Both the position numbers and the translations under genes were made by a program. 64,000 nucleotides of DNA from Eukaryota sp. TZLM1-RC (taxonomy: Eukaryota; Metamonada: BaSk clade): the NCBI GenBank assembly GCA_040285825.1, contig JAUPSS010000004.1, forward strand, positions 1,964,550-2,028,549, given 5' to 3'. The notes beneath the pieces are model-generated. The model did no database searches. It was not told where the DNA came from and saw nothing but the letters and a program-made list of their open reading frames with translations. Shown in pieces: positions 40,752-52,349 of this stretch; position 1 is the first letter of the stretch, and every line of letters begins with the position of its first letter.

Positions 40752-42449
40752 ATGACTTTTCAACGTCGCTCTCACACACGAGGGAAGAACCATGGCAAGC
40801 TCTTCCTTAGTCTCATTCTCCTCACTCTTCTCTCCTTTCTTATCGTATTCACTCATACACTAGCCACGATGACATCCAAACTCGTTCAACATTCTCCAGA
40901 TAACTTTGATTCACCACCACTTCCTTCCCTCAATGTGTCCCTCAGTACCACACTCAAAGACCCTTTTCACCCTTTCAACAATTTCAAATACTTTCACAAG
41001 CACATTAAACCTATCTGGTACATGCTCTCTAACCATTCTTCACCTGATTCTGTTCTTTCTTATCAAAGATGGGGTGTGTCTATAAATGTTATACCATTTA
41101 CTTATGAGTTGAAAGTATTACCATATACATTAGCCATTGTCGTTTCAGACCAAATTACTCTGGTCCGTCCTAATTTTCACTTACTTATCCAATCAACAAT
41201 CAATCAAATCACGTCATCAGGCCAAACTGCACACACTTTCTTTCACTCATTCACTCCAAATGCATGGCTTCTCCTGGTCCCTACACTCTCTTCTCCTCAT
41301 TCCCTTTCCTTTCCATCTGTCATCAGCTCCTCCTCTCATCATCCCTTCACCCAATGTTCTTGGTTAACATGGAGAGAGGATGATGGAGCAAGGTTTGGTT
41401 ATGGAGGTCCTTTTTCAATAGTAAAGTTCAGCGGTTCGTTCCTTTATCAATCACAAATTGATAATGATAATAGTTTCCCACCACTCAAAGTCTTGGCAGA
41501 CAGTCAAATTACCCAATCATCACATCATCAGTTTCCGATCGATAAGACTGCATATGTTTTCTCCTGGATTGGACCATTCTCTCTGTCCAATACCCTTTCA
41601 ACCACCTTAAGTTCAATGGTAGCATCGGTGAACAAAGTAAGATTGTATTCAAGAAGAAGAATTGTTATTCTGGTAGAAGATTGTGCATTTAATGATTTTG
41701 TTGAGTTATTTGATTTATTTCCATTGGGTGTGGAAATTGTAAAATTTAAGCATTCTATTGATATGGCTGATTTACCTATTTTTCAAAACAAAGTTCATTA
41801 CAGAGCCTCTTTTTATTTAAAGTGTTTTTATATTGTTAACATCAATGATTACGTTTCTCCACCAATAGAAAGGGTGATTACGCTTGACTGGGATGTTTTT
41901 CTTTTGACTTCAATTGACCATATTTTTGACCTACCTTTGGAGAAATTCTCACTGGTAGCAACTGGAGAATCTTCAGCAACTTATGTTACGATCAACGGTG
42001 GTCTTTTATCATTTTCTCCTGGAGATACCAATTTTTTAAATTTTTGGAAGGAAATTATTTCAAATTTTCAACACACCCCTTGGAATTATTATTATCCACA
42101 TAATCAAGTCCTTTCTGGGTCTGAGCAATCTATTTTCCTCTATTACTATCGAAGTATTAATTCTTTTTATTATCTTCCAAACACATATAACATGTTATCA
42201 AAAGGTTTCTATCACAGCACGGTTTTAAATGAGGAAGATGCTAAAGTAATTCATTTTGCTGGTGATAAACCATGGTTGAATTCTAAAAAGGGACACAAGA
42301 GAGTAATTGTTAATAAGTACTTACCGGAGTTGAAAGAATTCACTGTTGAAATTATTAGGAAAAGATGGTTCAGTACGGCATCAAAAATTTCAGGAATTTT
42401 AACATTTTTAGCTTTTGTTTCCTTCCTCACCAAGTTATTTAAAAGTTGA
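40752..42449 (+). CDS. GT8-like glycosyltransferase with membrane anchors
   Basis: 565 residues. A hydrophobic segment at about 17-40 is an N-terminal signal anchor; another near 540-560 may span the membrane. The donor site is ITLDWDVFLLTSIDHIFDL (DxD motif), followed by INGGLLSFSPG, which stands in place of the FNAG strand, and VIHFAGDKPW near the end, a typical GT8 (glycogenin-type) ending. The region between 60 and 270 is not recognised. It most likely glycosylates proteins or lipids in the Golgi or ER. It is divergent from HBS1 with about 60 bases between. Confidence 0.72.
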   Translation: MTFQRRSHTRGKNHGKLFLSLILLTLLSFLIVFTHTLATMTSKLVQHSPDNFDSPPLPSLNVSLSTTLKDPFHPFNNFKYFHKHIKPIWYMLSNHSSPDSVLSYQRWGVSINVIPFTYELKVLPYTLAIVVSDQITLVRPNFHLLIQSTINQITSSGQTAHTFFHSFTPNAWLLLVPTLSSPHSLSFPSVISSSSHHPFTQCSWLTWREDDGARFGYGGPFSIVKFSGSFLYQSQIDNDNSFPPLKVLADSQITQSSHHQFPIDKTAYVFSWIGPFSLSNTLSTTLSSMVASVNKVRLYSRRRIVILVEDCAFNDFVELFDLFPLGVEIVKFKHSIDMADLPIFQNKVHYRASFYLKCFYIVNINDYVSPPIERVITLDWDVFLLTSIDHIFDLPLEKFSLVATGESSATYVTINGGLLSFSPGDTNFLNFWKEIISNFQHTPWNYYYPHNQVLSGSEQSIFLYYYRSINSFYYLPNTYNMLSKGFYHSTVLNEEDAKVIHFAGDKPWLNSKKGHKRVIVNKYLPELKEFTVEIIRKRWFSTASKISGILTFLAFVSFLTKLFKS

Positions 42450-42705
42450 TGAAGTGTCAGAACCAAAGGATCGACAAGTATTGGGTATTGAAAACTCATT
42501 GCCGCTCAGACGAGATAAAACCTACTCAATTACTTGATTAATCAAATCAATGTTGAATTTATTAATATTGATATTTTATAATTTGTTGATGGTTGTTTAT
42601 TATCGTAATTGATGCTTTTCTATTTTTTCCCTAATTTGATCAAAAAATGTTTTGTCGTTTTATTGTAAGTTATGTGAATATTTTTCAAATAGTAATTATA
42701 TATTA
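42450..42705. other. Intergenic, no gene recognised
   Basis: AT-rich flank between the glycosyltransferase and the LINE. Nothing recognised. Confidence 0.4.
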
Positions 42706-44830
42706 AACAACTTATAAATCAACATCCACGTAGTCCATCTCTCCCAAAACAAAACAACTCGATGCAACTCTCTCTTAGTGAGATCCAAGAGAAAGCAAAG
42801 CATCAGAATCCATCTTCAACATCCCCTTAAAAATAGAAAACACAATTCTATTTTGCCAAAACAATCTGTTGAAATTTCTGTTGGTTCTTCTCAATCATTT
42901 CAAAATCTGCTAAAAAATGAAAAGTCGTTGGTGCAAGTGAACCAAATAGAGACAATACAAATGGATACAAATTGTCTTTTGCGTGCTGCTGACTGGACAA
43001 TTTGGACAGAGGTTCATTGTATTTTTTGATTTTGAGATTTTCAGCACTTGAAAGAGGATTCTGAATTTCAGAATTAGCAAGTCTTTCATTTGAGACATTA
43101 CAAGGATCAACAGACATTAAATCCACTAAAATGAAGGTTCCATCTAATCTAGGTAATATGACGTCACCTCTTTTATTCTTATGAAATTCATCCGCAACAT
43201 CAAACAGAATTGACTACAGTGGTTCCAAAAAGTATGTCGTGAACTTGCTTCTAAAGGTAAAAATATGATTACAATTTGAGAAATAGACAGTTGATATTTT
43301 TCGAGAACATTTACAAATTAAATTATGAGGCAAATTTTTCGGCCAGATAACGGAACAAAGTCTCGTATGCAAAGTCCAGGCAGAAGCAGTTGTGGAAAGT
43401 GCCATAAATTTTGAAGAATGGTTGTTACTAAAGCGGAAGATGTACTATTCCAAATATACTACACAAGTTTTTTAAAAGCCGGATTCTTTTCTAAGCCATG
43501 CCAATTTGAACATCAAAATCCAAGCTTCTAAAATACTTTGACAATTTTTGCTGGAGTTTTTGACACCAAAACTGGAAATTAAAAGGAGACTGGTCCGGAA
43601 TTTCTTGAATTGATTGGGGAAAACATTTGGTACAAATTTGGAGTGGCAATCTTTCAGAAGATGAGTCATTCGAATATGGACTGGTTTTTGGAACTATCAA
43701 ATGAGAATATGCTGGAAATCTACGAAAAAATTCACAAATAATTGTTGCCTCCACCTAAAAACCTGATTGTCACAAAATAGAGGATTTTGTAAATCCATCA
43801 CCTCCAAACTCTAAAATAATTTCAATATTTAAAGGTGTTGTCCCCTTATTCTTCTGCTTTATTATCTCTTGGTAGCTATTATGAAGGAAACACTTCCAGT
43901 CAATTCTTTTTGGCTGATTTGGGATATGAAGATTTAAAAATTTAAGTTTGTTGCTTAGTTTCTCGTTGAGTTAACCTAAAATGTACAAAAAAACCGTGAA
44001 AATCTGCTGCAGAAAATAAATGATTTTTCAACATTCTTGAATCTACATGCAAAAAAATAGCAAAGAATTCTGTCCTCAATGATAAGGGATCGACAAAAAT
44101 CAAGTGTTATGGAAGAGTCTCAAATTGTGGGTTATTCTTCCTGAATGACAAATTTTAAGTATGAAAAATTAATATGTTTATCTAACACCAAAGAAGAAAC
44201 TGAATCAAGTTCTATTTTCATTGTTTCGAAAATCTATTGTAATTCATCCAGAATTTGAGGCACATTTCCTAACGAACATCCAACAAATTTGAAAGCATCA
44301 CTACTGATATTAATAAAAAGGACAACAGATTCATTGATCACAAGGTTTTGAGCAGAAGAACCAGTCAGAAGGCATTTGCTCGCATTAAGATAAAGCCCAA
44401 TATTTTCATATGAAACAGCAATTCCTCGGGCAACCAATTGTAGTAAATCAAATGAACCAATCAGAGAAGTATCAACCATATATGCAACTATTTTAACAGA
44501 AGGGAATTTTTGCTTTGTGATATCTAGTGTTTTGTGAATAGCTAAACGAAAACAGTGGGCCTGAATGATCAATGTGTTTCACACCAGAAGATGATTTTAA
44601 AGCAAATGAATTCAAAATAAAATCTGATTCTTTACCATAAAAGTGGTAGCAAAAACTGAAAAGCTCAAGAAAATCAGTTTTAATTACATCAAAAATTGCT
44701 TTGCGCTTCACCGAATTCACAGCATTTTTGAAATCAAGAGTAAAAATTTACTTACTATTTTCTGATTGGAAAATAGTGGCAGAAACAGGAACAGCAACAG
44801 CACCATCAATTTTTTGCGAATAATGTTGCA
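42706..44830 (-). mobile_element. LINE family A copy, 5-prime truncated, with a smaller LINE end inside
   Basis: The minus strand follows the family A element at 17730-20668 from its stop to about the region of motif 2, with many shifts and stops (recognisable pieces: SVDPCNVSNERLA, NLICKCSRK, NASKCLL, GVKHIDHSGPL in place of GVKQGDPLGP). At 43830-43960 a plus-strand fragment ends with LADLGYEDLKI, the 3-prime end of a relative of the piece at 3955-4270. It is older than the 17.7 kb copy. Confidence 0.8.
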
Positions 44831-44839
44831 TTAAATAAA

Positions 44840-45200
44840 TAGTCTTTTGTGTACAACTTTGTCTTCAATTCAGCCTGTGAAATTTTCTTTGTGTTTCGGT
44901 AAATGCTCATTAAGCAAATCGTTCTTTAACAATGTCTCCCTGGGCGCTAATTCCTCTCAAATGGCACTGCTTTTATTCTGAGCTTTAATTAATACAATAT
45001 CTTCAACCGTATTCCAAAATCCACAATTAATGAGATTTTAGCCAAAGTTGTCGTAGGAGAGTTTTACTTCATTACTTGAATTCAATAGTGGAGCCCCCGG
45101 ATTATATAGAAGTTCGCTCTCACCAATTATTTCATTGGCCCATTGAAACAATTCAAATGAATTCAAATTCAGAACTTCTTCCCTGCACTGATGAATCAAA
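44840..45200. promoter_or_regulatory. 5-prime flank of ATR
   Basis: 360 bases without a gene. The ATR promoter must be here; no motif stands out. Part of 44840-45000 may be more of the LINE. Confidence 0.35.
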
Positions 45201-48200
45201 ATGCCTAGCTCTCAACTGGGACATCTGTTGTCAACCATATGTTCCCTCAATTCCAAGTCTGATCATCTTGGTCAAAATGAGCTTCATGAAGTACTCTCAA
45301 TTCTCCTATCCTATTCACGTTCGCCTGTCTTTTCACATTTATTTCAAGACATTTGTGATCTTCTGGCGTCTTGTTTCCGGGCCCAACCCATTACTCTCTT
45401 TACCATGACATCTTACCACTTCTCATTGCCTTTACAGAGCATTACCCCAAATCCAACATCATCTCTTCCGTCATTTCTTATTGATATACTATCCCAGCTT
45501 TCTCTAATCAATTCTTCACTTCTCTCCAAGACTTTTTCTCTCTTTTACACCATACTACCTTCACTTCCTTATTCATTGGTCCCTACTGTCCTAAACTTTC
45601 TCAAGTCCCACTTCAATTTCCTTCCCAATACTCTTGAATACATTCACCATTTGCTTGCTTTGGTGATTTCACTTGATTCTCGCTTTAACGAAGGATTCTG
45701 TAACGTCCTATTCGGTTACTTTACTAGTGAGCATCAAAATTTGACTGCTATTTCTCATCATTTAAGTGTTGAATTAATCAATGAATTGATTCAAAATTAT
45801 TTTAGAGTTTTAAATAACATCAATAGTAATCGAAAATTCTGTGATTTGATGCGGTGTGTTGTTCCTAGAGTTTTAACATTGAAAGGAAGGGATTCTACTG
45901 TTAAAATCGTTGCCACTAATTTAACTCAATTTCTCAGTATTTCTATTATGGAAGGAATCTCCATTGCTTCATTAGAGGAATTACTTTCCTTTCTAAGACT
46001 AGTAGATCCTTCCTTAATCAATTTTGATAGTTTCTCGACTTTTCCAAAGATCTTTCCTGAATTGGTCGGTATTTTGATTGGCAAAGTTTCTTTTTTTTCG
46101 GAAGAAGTTGTGTTTTTAAACACTGATTCAAATTTTAATTGGTTTATCTCCAATTTTTTTACTCGACCAAATAGTGATGGGTTTAATCCAATACCAAAAC
46201 TTTCTGATTTTTCACTTACTAATTTGGACAGTATTGGCTACTATTTATTGGCATTAACAAGAATTAGTTTACATTTTGAGTTGATTCAAAATACATTAAA
46301 TTCAGTTCTTTCCAAGATTAATGAATTGACAGCGACTGTATTTTTGGAAAATGCTTCACCTCATCTGGAACTCTTTTCTTTTTGCTTGGTCTATCTCTGC
46401 AATAAATACTCTAATGATGGCCTATTGTCCTCTATTATCAAGTGGTTATTAGATTACCAATGTAACCCTGTCAATTCTTTTACAGTTTCCTTAATTTGTA
46501 CTATCATAATCAATTTGCGTCATGACTTCTTTGATAATCCATTCAGATCAATTATTCCCAAATGTTCCACAGTTTCTTTAAAATCTAGTTGCCCAGTGGA
46601 ATTGCTTTCGGATTTCATGGAATTTTTAAAAGATAAATTCATTAAATCAGTACCGATTGTTGGGAAGACTTTATTATGCCTCATTGAGTCGTTTCCTAAC
46701 TTGGAAACTTTCTTATCCAAGGATTACATCATAAATCTTTACTTCAACTCTAGTGTAAATTTCGAAGTTTTAAAGAATTTGAATTCTGTTTTCGCCAAAT
46801 ATTTGGTGAAATGTTTGGCTACATCAGAATTTAGCTTTGTTAAAGAGGACGTTTTGAATACTATTAAAGATTTAATTCCCAAAATAGATCAATATTTAAG
46901 CCAGAAAACCATTATAAATCACAATGTTTTTTGTTTAATAGCTGAAATATGTGCTCAAATTCTCCTGTCTAATTTAAGCGAGTATTTTTTCATAATCTCT
47001 ATGTTCATTTGTTTTCTAGTCAGAATTCGTTCAAAGCCAAATCTCAATGCAGATGTTCAGGATTATGTGTCATTTTATTTTGAGAGTGTTCTTCACCAAA
47101 AAAAATCAAATAGTTTTCCTGTCGTTATTACTGAATTAATTCTGCATGGAGAATTTTTTGACTATTTTGTTGATCTTTTGATCAATTTTGACATTGAAGA
47201 ACAATATTTAAATTCAGTTTCAATATCACTATTTACAGTTTCTTTAACTAAAATGATAAATACAAATACAATCGGAAAACAGACCTCATTTACATTATTA
47301 TTTTTTCTTTCCTGCTCATTTTACGGAGCTTTCACCAAATTTTTGATGAACCGTGTTCGCCAGCATGATGATCTGACCCTCGAATCTATGGCCAATTTAC
47401 TCTCAAATATTCCAAATACTCACCATCATGCTTTGGCTATTAATACAATGAATGTTCTTTGTTTTAATATATTTCTTTACGATCATTCCCTGTGGACGAC
47501 CGTTTTATCCAGTGTTGCTAGTTTGTTGGCCCAATTCTGTTATCCGAATAACAAAACCGAATTACTTGACGATTTTCGTATATATTGTTACAGTAATCAA
47601 AATTTGATTGATTCAGGTTTTGATCTTTTTTTACTGACCTGTTCGAGTTTTACCAATAGTTCTACGCAGAATGTACACGAAGCAGCAGTTAAAGCTTGGA
47701 AGTATTCTCATAATGGAGCTTTTCCAGACGACTGTGTCTCAACTCTCACTTTGGCAGAAGAAAATCAGTTTTGTTCTCATTTAATTGGAATTTTGCATAA
47801 AATTCAAGGTTGTATTACCTCTTTTTTGTTTACAAGTTTTGAATTTGAAGTTTGTTCCTGCATGAATTTACTTGTTCTCTGCTGTCAATTACTCACTGCT
47901 AAAGCAAAAGCTTTCTTGCCAAAGATTGTTTCAATGTTGAGTAGTAATTTGAACAACTTTTCAGGTATTTGCGTCAGTACATTTGTCTCCTGTACCATCC
48001 AATGTCTAGGTTTTGTTTCTGAAATTTATTCGTCCCACTGTCCTTCTTCTCCTAGTTTATTAGGTCAAAATTCCGGGAATTTTGAGCCTTCCTCTGGGTT
48101 TTTGCTAAAATCTTCAGAATTGAGTAGAGTGTTAACAACATTAGTCGTCGACTCATTTTCTATAATGGATGCTCCTGCTGGAGGTCTTATTCTTTTGAAC

Positions 48201-51200
48201 TATTTAATTAAGATCGATTCACAAATTAAAAATCTATTACCACTACCTTTTCTTTTATTCAATGTACTGGGAGTCAATTGTTTTGCTTTTGACACTGTTT
48301 TAGAATTTTGTCGTAGCCATTGGAATGTACTTGTAGATGACATTAAAGAAATAGATCCAGAATTTATCAATTCCAAAAAATCGATCCTCAACTCTTGGTT
48401 AATTGAAATGACTATGCTCATTTCACACAAGAATGAACCTGTTTGTAAATATTCTAGTGTTTTATTAAACTCATTCTTTGAGGTTTGTGCACCTATTCTG
48501 TTCATGGATCTAGAATTAAACGAATTTTTCCTTCCAGCGCACCAAAATTTGGGATGTGAGTTGTTGACACGTTTGCGCAAATCATCAGTTTCATCTGAAT
48601 TAAGTTTTCTTATTTCAAAGTTATTAGCTAAAATACCCCTCAAACTATGTAATCTCGAAATTGGTTGTACTGGAAATCCTAGTGGGTCATTTAATTTTAT
48701 GGATAATCCACAATCATTTCTACACACTTTAATTTCTGATATACTAATTCCAAAGTTTAATGATTCATCCGCCACAGATTTATTAACTTTTTCATTTCAG
48801 CAGCTTTCTCTCTTAATTAAGGAGACTGGTCAGAGAAATTTGTTCAAGGAAGAAGATTGTCAAATTATGGATCTTTTCTCAGTCACTCAGTATACTTATA
48901 ATGAAACTATCGTAGATTTTGTTGATTTTCAAGTATTTTCTACTTGGATTTCACAAATAACCCATCTTTTTATTAATTTGATTAACACCGACACCAACTG
49001 TTTATTAGGAAAGTCACTAATCGCAAGCAAGTCTGTTCTTGTGGAAGATTGCAGTATAGCCAAGTTCATTTTACCAGTAGCTACGTATTATTCCCTCACC
49101 AAGTTTCCGGTGCCGGCTACTGAGCTGTTTGTCAAAACTGTCAATGATTTGCTCAATTCTTCTCACACTCATCTTTTGAAAGAAGCAATTCCACTTATCG
49201 TACCCATCTTGGATTCTATTGTCATTACTGGAATTAGGACCGTCAACACCTCTCCTGGACGCCAATCACCAAGAACCAGGAGACAGTCTGTCAGTAGAAA
49301 CGATATTCACTATTACTTCCCAAAACCAACTGTTTATAGGATAGGTGCAGGTAGTTCTATCCATCGTAAAGTCATTTCTCAATTGGATTTGGCCAAGCTT
49401 GTCTCTGTGTTTCATGAACTTGGTTTCGTTGATCAGGCCACTATATATTCCGAAATATTGATCAAGTTGACGAACAATTCAGATGAATATTTCACTCAGT
49501 TCACTTCTGCTCTGTCGATGATTAATGATGCCAGTCAAGAACTCTGTGATTGGTCTTTGATTGATAAAGTTGTGAATACTTCAGAAACCTATCCTCAACC
49601 ACTTTTAACAGATTTATCAGTTAGTTTAACCATTGGAAACAAATATTCGGTCGTTGATAGTATTGTTAGGCTTCAGACATTAGCTGACAAGGAGTTTTCA
49701 CTTCTGATTTCCAATGATATCCTCAACACCCACAGTGGAAACTCTTCTTTGGATATTTCTTCGATATTGGAAAACAGACGGATACTTTCCACAACGGAAG
49801 CAAAACCTTCTGTCTCTAGTCTAAATTTCATGTATCCAATACATTCTTTATTAGATGACAATCACCAGCTTTCAATTCTCAAACAGGGTTCGTACATCGC
49901 ACGTAAGAACGAGTGGGTTGAACTTAGTCTTGATTTGGTTGATCGTAGAGGTGATTGCAAAGATCTGGCTCTTGAGAGTTTTTTAAGTGAAAAAGTTAAA
50001 GTTTTACTACAATTGGGACAACTTTCACAAGCCAGAAATGTCATTACTGAGGTGTTCAATTATTCTAATAACCCTTCTAACAAGTCAATTAAACTAGACT
50101 ATTTACACGCCAAAGTACTCTTTGCAGCTGGGTACTATCTCGATTCTGTTTCAATACTGAGCAGTCACGCAACTACTTTTCAAGATATGTTCTTCTCAAA
50201 ATTTGGTGAATTTGTGATCAATGCTAGTGATATTCCTGATGTTGAAGTCTATTCCAAGGCTTCATTTTTACTGGCAAAACTACTTGATCGCAAGTTTGTA
50301 AGTAGTTTCAATGATCAGGAAAACCAACAAGATAAAAGCAAATACAGGCACAAGGAAAACATCATGCTTCCAGAAGATCTTTCTTTCAATGAAAAAGATC
50401 TCGTTTCTTCTTTTCAGCATTATTTACTTACAGTTTTACTTGGATCTGAAAGGGAAGTTGAATCGTTGTGTAGAGCAGTTTGTATGTTTTTTAGGTACAG
50501 AAAGGGCATTTCTTTTCCTACGATCAAACAGCTCGCAAAGTTAATAAAGTCGGCCATCAATACTTTAAACGCCAGTAAATGGACCAGACTTCTTTATCAG
50601 TTCAGTGAAAGAACCACCAAGGCAGGAGTTGGTAGTACCAAGAAAATATTTGATGATTGTATTGGGGTCTTGATAGAGAAGACTCTTAAGGATATTCCCT
50701 GCATCGCATCCTGGATACTGGTTCCTTTGGTCAGCATTTTAAAGCCATCAAATCCTTTGTACTCTACTCTTACTAATAATGCTGATTTCATGGCTGTTAT
50801 GAAGTTTTCTTCAACGTTCTCCACTTTGAAAGCAAGAATAATGGATTTGAAAGAAGCAGGAGCTCCTACAGTTCTTTCAAGTTGTGGTAATTGGAGATGG
50901 GAGCCAGGCATTGTTGCTCCTCTATTCAAAACCTACACTAATCCAAGTAATCCCTTGTATGTATCAAGTGTTGATGATTCTGTAAAGGTTTTCAATTCAG
51001 TGGCTAAACCTTTTCAATTACGTTTGGTTTTGTCGGATGGAAGTCGTTCCTCCATCATTGTAAAGCCTTTTGATGATCTCCGGCTGGATAACAGATCCGT
51101 TAGCCTAGTTGAATATTCAAACCATTTGTTTTCCAAGTCATTGTTTAAAAAGGCACAGTTAAGTTCTGCTGGTCTCTATCCTTATGCCATCATTCCAATA

Positions 51201-52022
51201 AGGACTGGGGATGAAGAGAAGCCACACACCCCAAACAACAATATTGGGTTAATAGAAGCGATCCCTAATGTTCAACCAATTCGACAATTATTATTTTCGT
51301 TATACACTAAACATGAAAACCATAAGGGTCCTGAAAGCAGTTGGTTTAAATCTTTTTGGTCTTTTTTTAAAAATCGTTTTTCCCAAGCTGATGGAACAAT
51401 TACCAAGGACCCACGTAAGCTAGACGAACTGGAAACTTTGTTTAAGGAAATTCAACAACATTTCCCCCCAGTTTTCCATCGGTGGTTTATGGAAAACTTT
51501 GATTCTATTCCCCATGTCGTTTCGGCAAGACGCAGATTTGGAGTTTCAACTGCTTTATGGTGTGGGGTTGGGTATATCTTGGGGCTTGGAGATCGACATT
51601 TAGAGAATATTTTGATTGCTAATGATGGGACTTGCCATCATTGTGATTTTAACTTTTTGTTTAACAAAGGAGTTAGAGTTTCGTGGCCAGAAACTGTTAA
51701 ATTTAGATTAACTAATAATATTGTTGATGCATCTGGTCCTTTCTCTATAAAACAATTAATTCACCCAGTAATGTCCAAGGCATTACACGTTCTCAGAGCA
51801 AATGAGGATTTCATTCAAGATTTCTTGTGGATTTTTCTAGACGATCCCCTGAAAGAACGATCTATAGTTGATGAAACTTTGAATAGAGTGCGTCGGCGAA
51901 CAAAGGGCTATCAGGATGGATTAATTCAGCCTGTTGAAGCACAAGTGGACAACCTCATTAAAGAAGCCACAAATCCTCGGAATTTATCGCAGTTGTGGCC
52001 AGGTTGGATGGCTGTCCTCTAG
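45201..52022 (+). CDS. ATR: ATR/Mec1-type PI3K-like checkpoint kinase
   Basis: 2273 residues in one exon. Residues 1-1350 are helical repeats typical of PIKKs; about 1400-1750 is the FAT region; the kinase runs from about 1880. Motifs: PFDDLRLDNR (ATR-type activation start), FPPVFHRWF, STALWCGVGYILGLGDRHLENI with the catalytic DRHxxN near 2131, CDFNFLFNKG (DFN where most kinases have DFG, an ATR habit), FRLTNNIVDASGP. The last 35 residues are FATC (LIKEATNPRNLSQLWPGWMAVL matches ATR endings). ATR signals single-stranded DNA and replication stress from the nucleus. Length is slightly below human ATR. No intron is needed. Confidence 0.93.
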   Translation: MPSSQLGHLLSTICSLNSKSDHLGQNELHEVLSILLSYSRSPVFSHLFQDICDLLASCFRAQPITLFTMTSYHFSLPLQSITPNPTSSLPSFLIDILSQLSLINSSLLSKTFSLFYTILPSLPYSLVPTVLNFLKSHFNFLPNTLEYIHHLLALVISLDSRFNEGFCNVLFGYFTSEHQNLTAISHHLSVELINELIQNYFRVLNNINSNRKFCDLMRCVVPRVLTLKGRDSTVKIVATNLTQFLSISIMEGISIASLEELLSFLRLVDPSLINFDSFSTFPKIFPELVGILIGKVSFFSEEVVFLNTDSNFNWFISNFFTRPNSDGFNPIPKLSDFSLTNLDSIGYYLLALTRISLHFELIQNTLNSVLSKINELTATVFLENASPHLELFSFCLVYLCNKYSNDGLLSSIIKWLLDYQCNPVNSFTVSLICTIIINLRHDFFDNPFRSIIPKCSTVSLKSSCPVELLSDFMEFLKDKFIKSVPIVGKTLLCLIESFPNLETFLSKDYIINLYFNSSVNFEVLKNLNSVFAKYLVKCLATSEFSFVKEDVLNTIKDLIPKIDQYLSQKTIINHNVFCLIAEICAQILLSNLSEYFFIISMFICFLVRIRSKPNLNADVQDYVSFYFESVLHQKKSNSFPVVITELILHGEFFDYFVDLLINFDIEEQYLNSVSISLFTVSLTKMINTNTIGKQTSFTLLFFLSCSFYGAFTKFLMNRVRQHDDLTLESMANLLSNIPNTHHHALAINTMNVLCFNIFLYDHSLWTTVLSSVASLLAQFCYPNNKTELLDDFRIYCYSNQNLIDSGFDLFLLTCSSFTNSSTQNVHEAAVKAWKYSHNGAFPDDCVSTLTLAEENQFCSHLIGILHKIQGCITSFLFTSFEFEVCSCMNLLVLCCQLLTAKAKAFLPKIVSMLSSNLNNFSGICVSTFVSCTIQCLGFVSEIYSSHCPSSPSLLGQNSGNFEPSSGFLLKSSELSRVLTTLVVDSFSIMDAPAGGLILLNYLIKIDSQIKNLLPLPFLLFNVLGVNCFAFDTVLEFCRSHWNVLVDDIKEIDPEFINSKKSILNSWLIEMTMLISHKNEPVCKYSSVLLNSFFEVCAPILFMDLELNEFFLPAHQNLGCELLTRLRKSSVSSELSFLISKLLAKIPLKLCNLEIGCTGNPSGSFNFMDNPQSFLHTLISDILIPKFNDSSATDLLTFSFQQLSLLIKETGQRNLFKEEDCQIMDLFSVTQYTYNETIVDFVDFQVFSTWISQITHLFINLINTDTNCLLGKSLIASKSVLVEDCSIAKFILPVATYYSLTKFPVPATELFVKTVNDLLNSSHTHLLKEAIPLIVPILDSIVITGIRTVNTSPGRQSPRTRRQSVSRNDIHYYFPKPTVYRIGAGSSIHRKVISQLDLAKLVSVFHELGFVDQATIYSEILIKLTNNSDEYFTQFTSALSMINDASQELCDWSLIDKVVNTSETYPQPLLTDLSVSLTIGNKYSVVDSIVRLQTLADKEFSLLISNDILNTHSGNSSLDISSILENRRILSTTEAKPSVSSLNFMYPIHSLLDDNHQLSILKQGSYIARKNEWVELSLDLVDRRGDCKDLALESFLSEKVKVLLQLGQLSQARNVITEVFNYSNNPSNKSIKLDYLHAKVLFAAGYYLDSVSILSSHATTFQDMFFSKFGEFVINASDIPDVEVYSKASFLLAKLLDRKFVSSFNDQENQQDKSKYRHKENIMLPEDLSFNEKDLVSSFQHYLLTVLLGSEREVESLCRAVCMFFRYRKGISFPTIKQLAKLIKSAINTLNASKWTRLLYQFSERTTKAGVGSTKKIFDDCIGVLIEKTLKDIPCIASWILVPLVSILKPSNPLYSTLTNNADFMAVMKFSSTFSTLKARIMDLKEAGAPTVLSSCGNWRWEPGIVAPLFKTYTNPSNPLYVSSVDDSVKVFNSVAKPFQLRLVLSDGSRSSIIVKPFDDLRLDNRSVSLVEYSNHLFSKSLFKKAQLSSAGLYPYAIIPIRTGDEEKPHTPNNNIGLIEAIPNVQPIRQLLFSLYTKHENHKGPESSWFKSFWSFFKNRFSQADGTITKDPRKLDELETLFKEIQQHFPPVFHRWFMENFDSIPHVVSARRRFGVSTALWCGVGYILGLGDRHLENILIANDGTCHHCDFNFLFNKGVRVSWPETVKFRLTNNIVDASGPFSIKQLIHPVMSKALHVLRANEDFIQDFLWIFLDDPLKERSIVDETLNRVRRRTKGYQDGLIQPVEAQVDNLIKEATNPRNLSQLWPGWMAVL

Positions 52023-52340
52023 CCTGAATTTATATTTAATAAAAATTAAAGAATATCATAATACAAATATTATTAGAAGCAACAGAAGATGATTACAATC
52101 CAGAATGGAAAAACGCTTGCCCGGTGCCTTGGGAGCAAAAGTGATCAAATCATGTTTTTCCCGTTATCTTTATAATTCTTTTAATTATGTTATTAGGAAT
52201 ACTATAATGTTTGTTAATTATTGTTTCTTATTATTTTTAAACGAAAGACCACACAGCTACATTGTTTTCTTCAAAGCATTTCTTGGATAAAATTATGATT
52301 TTATTCTGTGTCCTACCTTTATTTATCTAATAAAGAATAA
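52023..52340. other. 3-prime flank of ATR, no gene
   Basis: AT-rich, with AATAAA hexamers close to the stop. The 61-codon frame at 52105-52290 has no support. Confidence 0.4.
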
Positions 52341-52349
52341 AATCATCAA

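Noticed and set aside
40693-40779. Upstream start of HBS1
   Set aside because: It would add 29 residues without family support and overlap the divergent glycosyltransferase start.
48200-48775. 191-codon minus-strand frame inside ATR
   Set aside because: Shadow frame; the plus strand is a continuous PIKK.
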